Assembly: GCA_027031185.1 (NCBI GenBank)
Contig: JALVEF010000010.1
Coordinates: 1 to 5,998, forward strand
Source: Saprospiraceae bacterium
GTDB lineage: Bacteria; Bacteroidota; Bacteroidia; Chitinophagales; Saprospiraceae
DNA: 5,998 nt
Direction of reading: 5' to 3'
Below, one piece after another: positions 5,838 through 5,998 of the stretch (position 1 is its first letter; every line of letters begins with the position of its first letter). The notes below the pieces were generated by a model, which saw only the letters and a program-made list of their open reading frames with translations, was not told the DNA's origin and made no database searches. The translations under genes and the position numbers were made by a program.

Positions 5838-5900
5838 GGTCCAAGGTCAACGGTCCAAGGTAAATGGTAGTGTCATGAAAATGCCTGAATGACGTTGACC
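5838..5900. repeat. Short intergenic direct and inverted repeats
   Basis: GGTCCAAGGT occurs at 5838-5847 and again at 5852-5861 (period 14). GGTCAACG at 5845-5852 is the inverse complement of CGTTGACC at 5893-5900, so the segment could fold into a long-looped hairpin. The GGTCAACGGTC-style words resemble dispersed intergenic repeats, but copy number cannot be judged from one window. Confidence 0.5.
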
Positions 5901-5949
5901 GTTTTAACTAAGTGTTTACTTTTGGTTTGACACTTTTTGTTTGAAGTTT

Positions 5950-5966
5950 CTCTAACTGGGTTAGAG
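5950..5966. repeat. Perfect 7-bp inverted repeat
   Basis: CTCTAAC (5950-5956) and GTTAGAG (5960-5966) flank TGG. There is no T tract on either strand. It could be a regulator site or a hairpin in the 5' part of a transcript from the minus-strand box at 5997-5990. Confidence 0.5.
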
Positions 5967-5989
5967 TTGGTTTGGGTTCGCCGTCCGTG

Positions 5990-5997
5990 CAAAGATA
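5990..5997 (-). promoter_or_regulatory. Second minus-strand -7 box at the window edge
   Basis: TATCTTTG, identical to the -7 box of the tRNA promoter, is present on the minus strand. Its -33 partner would lie beyond the window. Transcription would run left into 5985-5787, where no convincing gene exists: the only minus-strand ATG frame there encodes 9 residues. It may feed a noncoding RNA, extend into the tRNA, or be a chance match. Confidence 0.35.
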
Positions 5998-5998
5998 C

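Noticed and set aside
5910..5938. AAGTGT/ACACTT stem followed by TTTTT as a terminator
   Set aside because: The stem is short and AT-rich with a 14-nt loop, and no gene precedes it on the plus strand.

Overview
The window looks like chromosomal DNA from a member of the Bacteroidota with moderately high GC. The clearest sign is the promoter grammar. A tRNA promoter carries the two-part Bacteroidota signal TTTG-N20-TATCTTTG, further TAnnTTTG boxes precede other genes, and recognisable Shine-Dalgarno sites are lacking. The gene content (small biotin carrier subunit, lone MacB/FtsX-type permease, Gluconate_2-dh3/GMC pair) fits that phylum. I cannot place it more precisely.

Layout, left to right. 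(1) Positions 1-89 hold the 3' end of a gene whose product ends in repeated EGKCG units, the signature of HvfA-like copper-related peptide precursors; a strong intrinsic terminator (117-149) closes it. (2) Positions 167-2451 form a two-gene operon: a Tat-signal Gluconate_2-dh3 small subunit, then a GMC-family FAD oxidoreductase joined to it by an ATGA start/stop overlap. The small subunit probably carries the flavoprotein out through the Tat system. (3) Positions 2469-3701, on the minus strand and tail to tail with the GMC gene, encode a MacB/FtsX-type ABC permease with no ATPase nearby. (4) Positions 3796-4883 hold a biotin carboxyl carrier protein followed 11 nt later by tag (DNA-3-methyladenine glycosylase I). 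(5) Positions 4877-5555 hold two small, divergently oriented helix-turn-helix proteins: an Xre-type regulator whose end overlaps tag by 7 nt, and an unrecognised 78-residue protein. A dyad lies between them. (6) Positions 5556-5669 are a GC-rich, hairpin-forming noncoding stretch. (7) A tRNA-Pro(CGG) gene on the minus strand with a textbook promoter follows. (8) Positions 5787-5998 are noncoding, with a short direct repeat, inverted repeats and a second minus-strand -7-like box at the very edge.

Most genes look like ordinary housekeeping or envelope functions and form no single pathway. Four points merit a second look: the EGKCG tail without visible modification genes; the GMC enzyme, which by my alignment lacks both usual catalytic-pair residues (His/Asn) but keeps a Cys cluster; the compact divergent HTH pair with a dyad beside a tRNA; and the unexplained noncoding structure around that tRNA. 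I do not see convincing evidence of a complete new system within the window.
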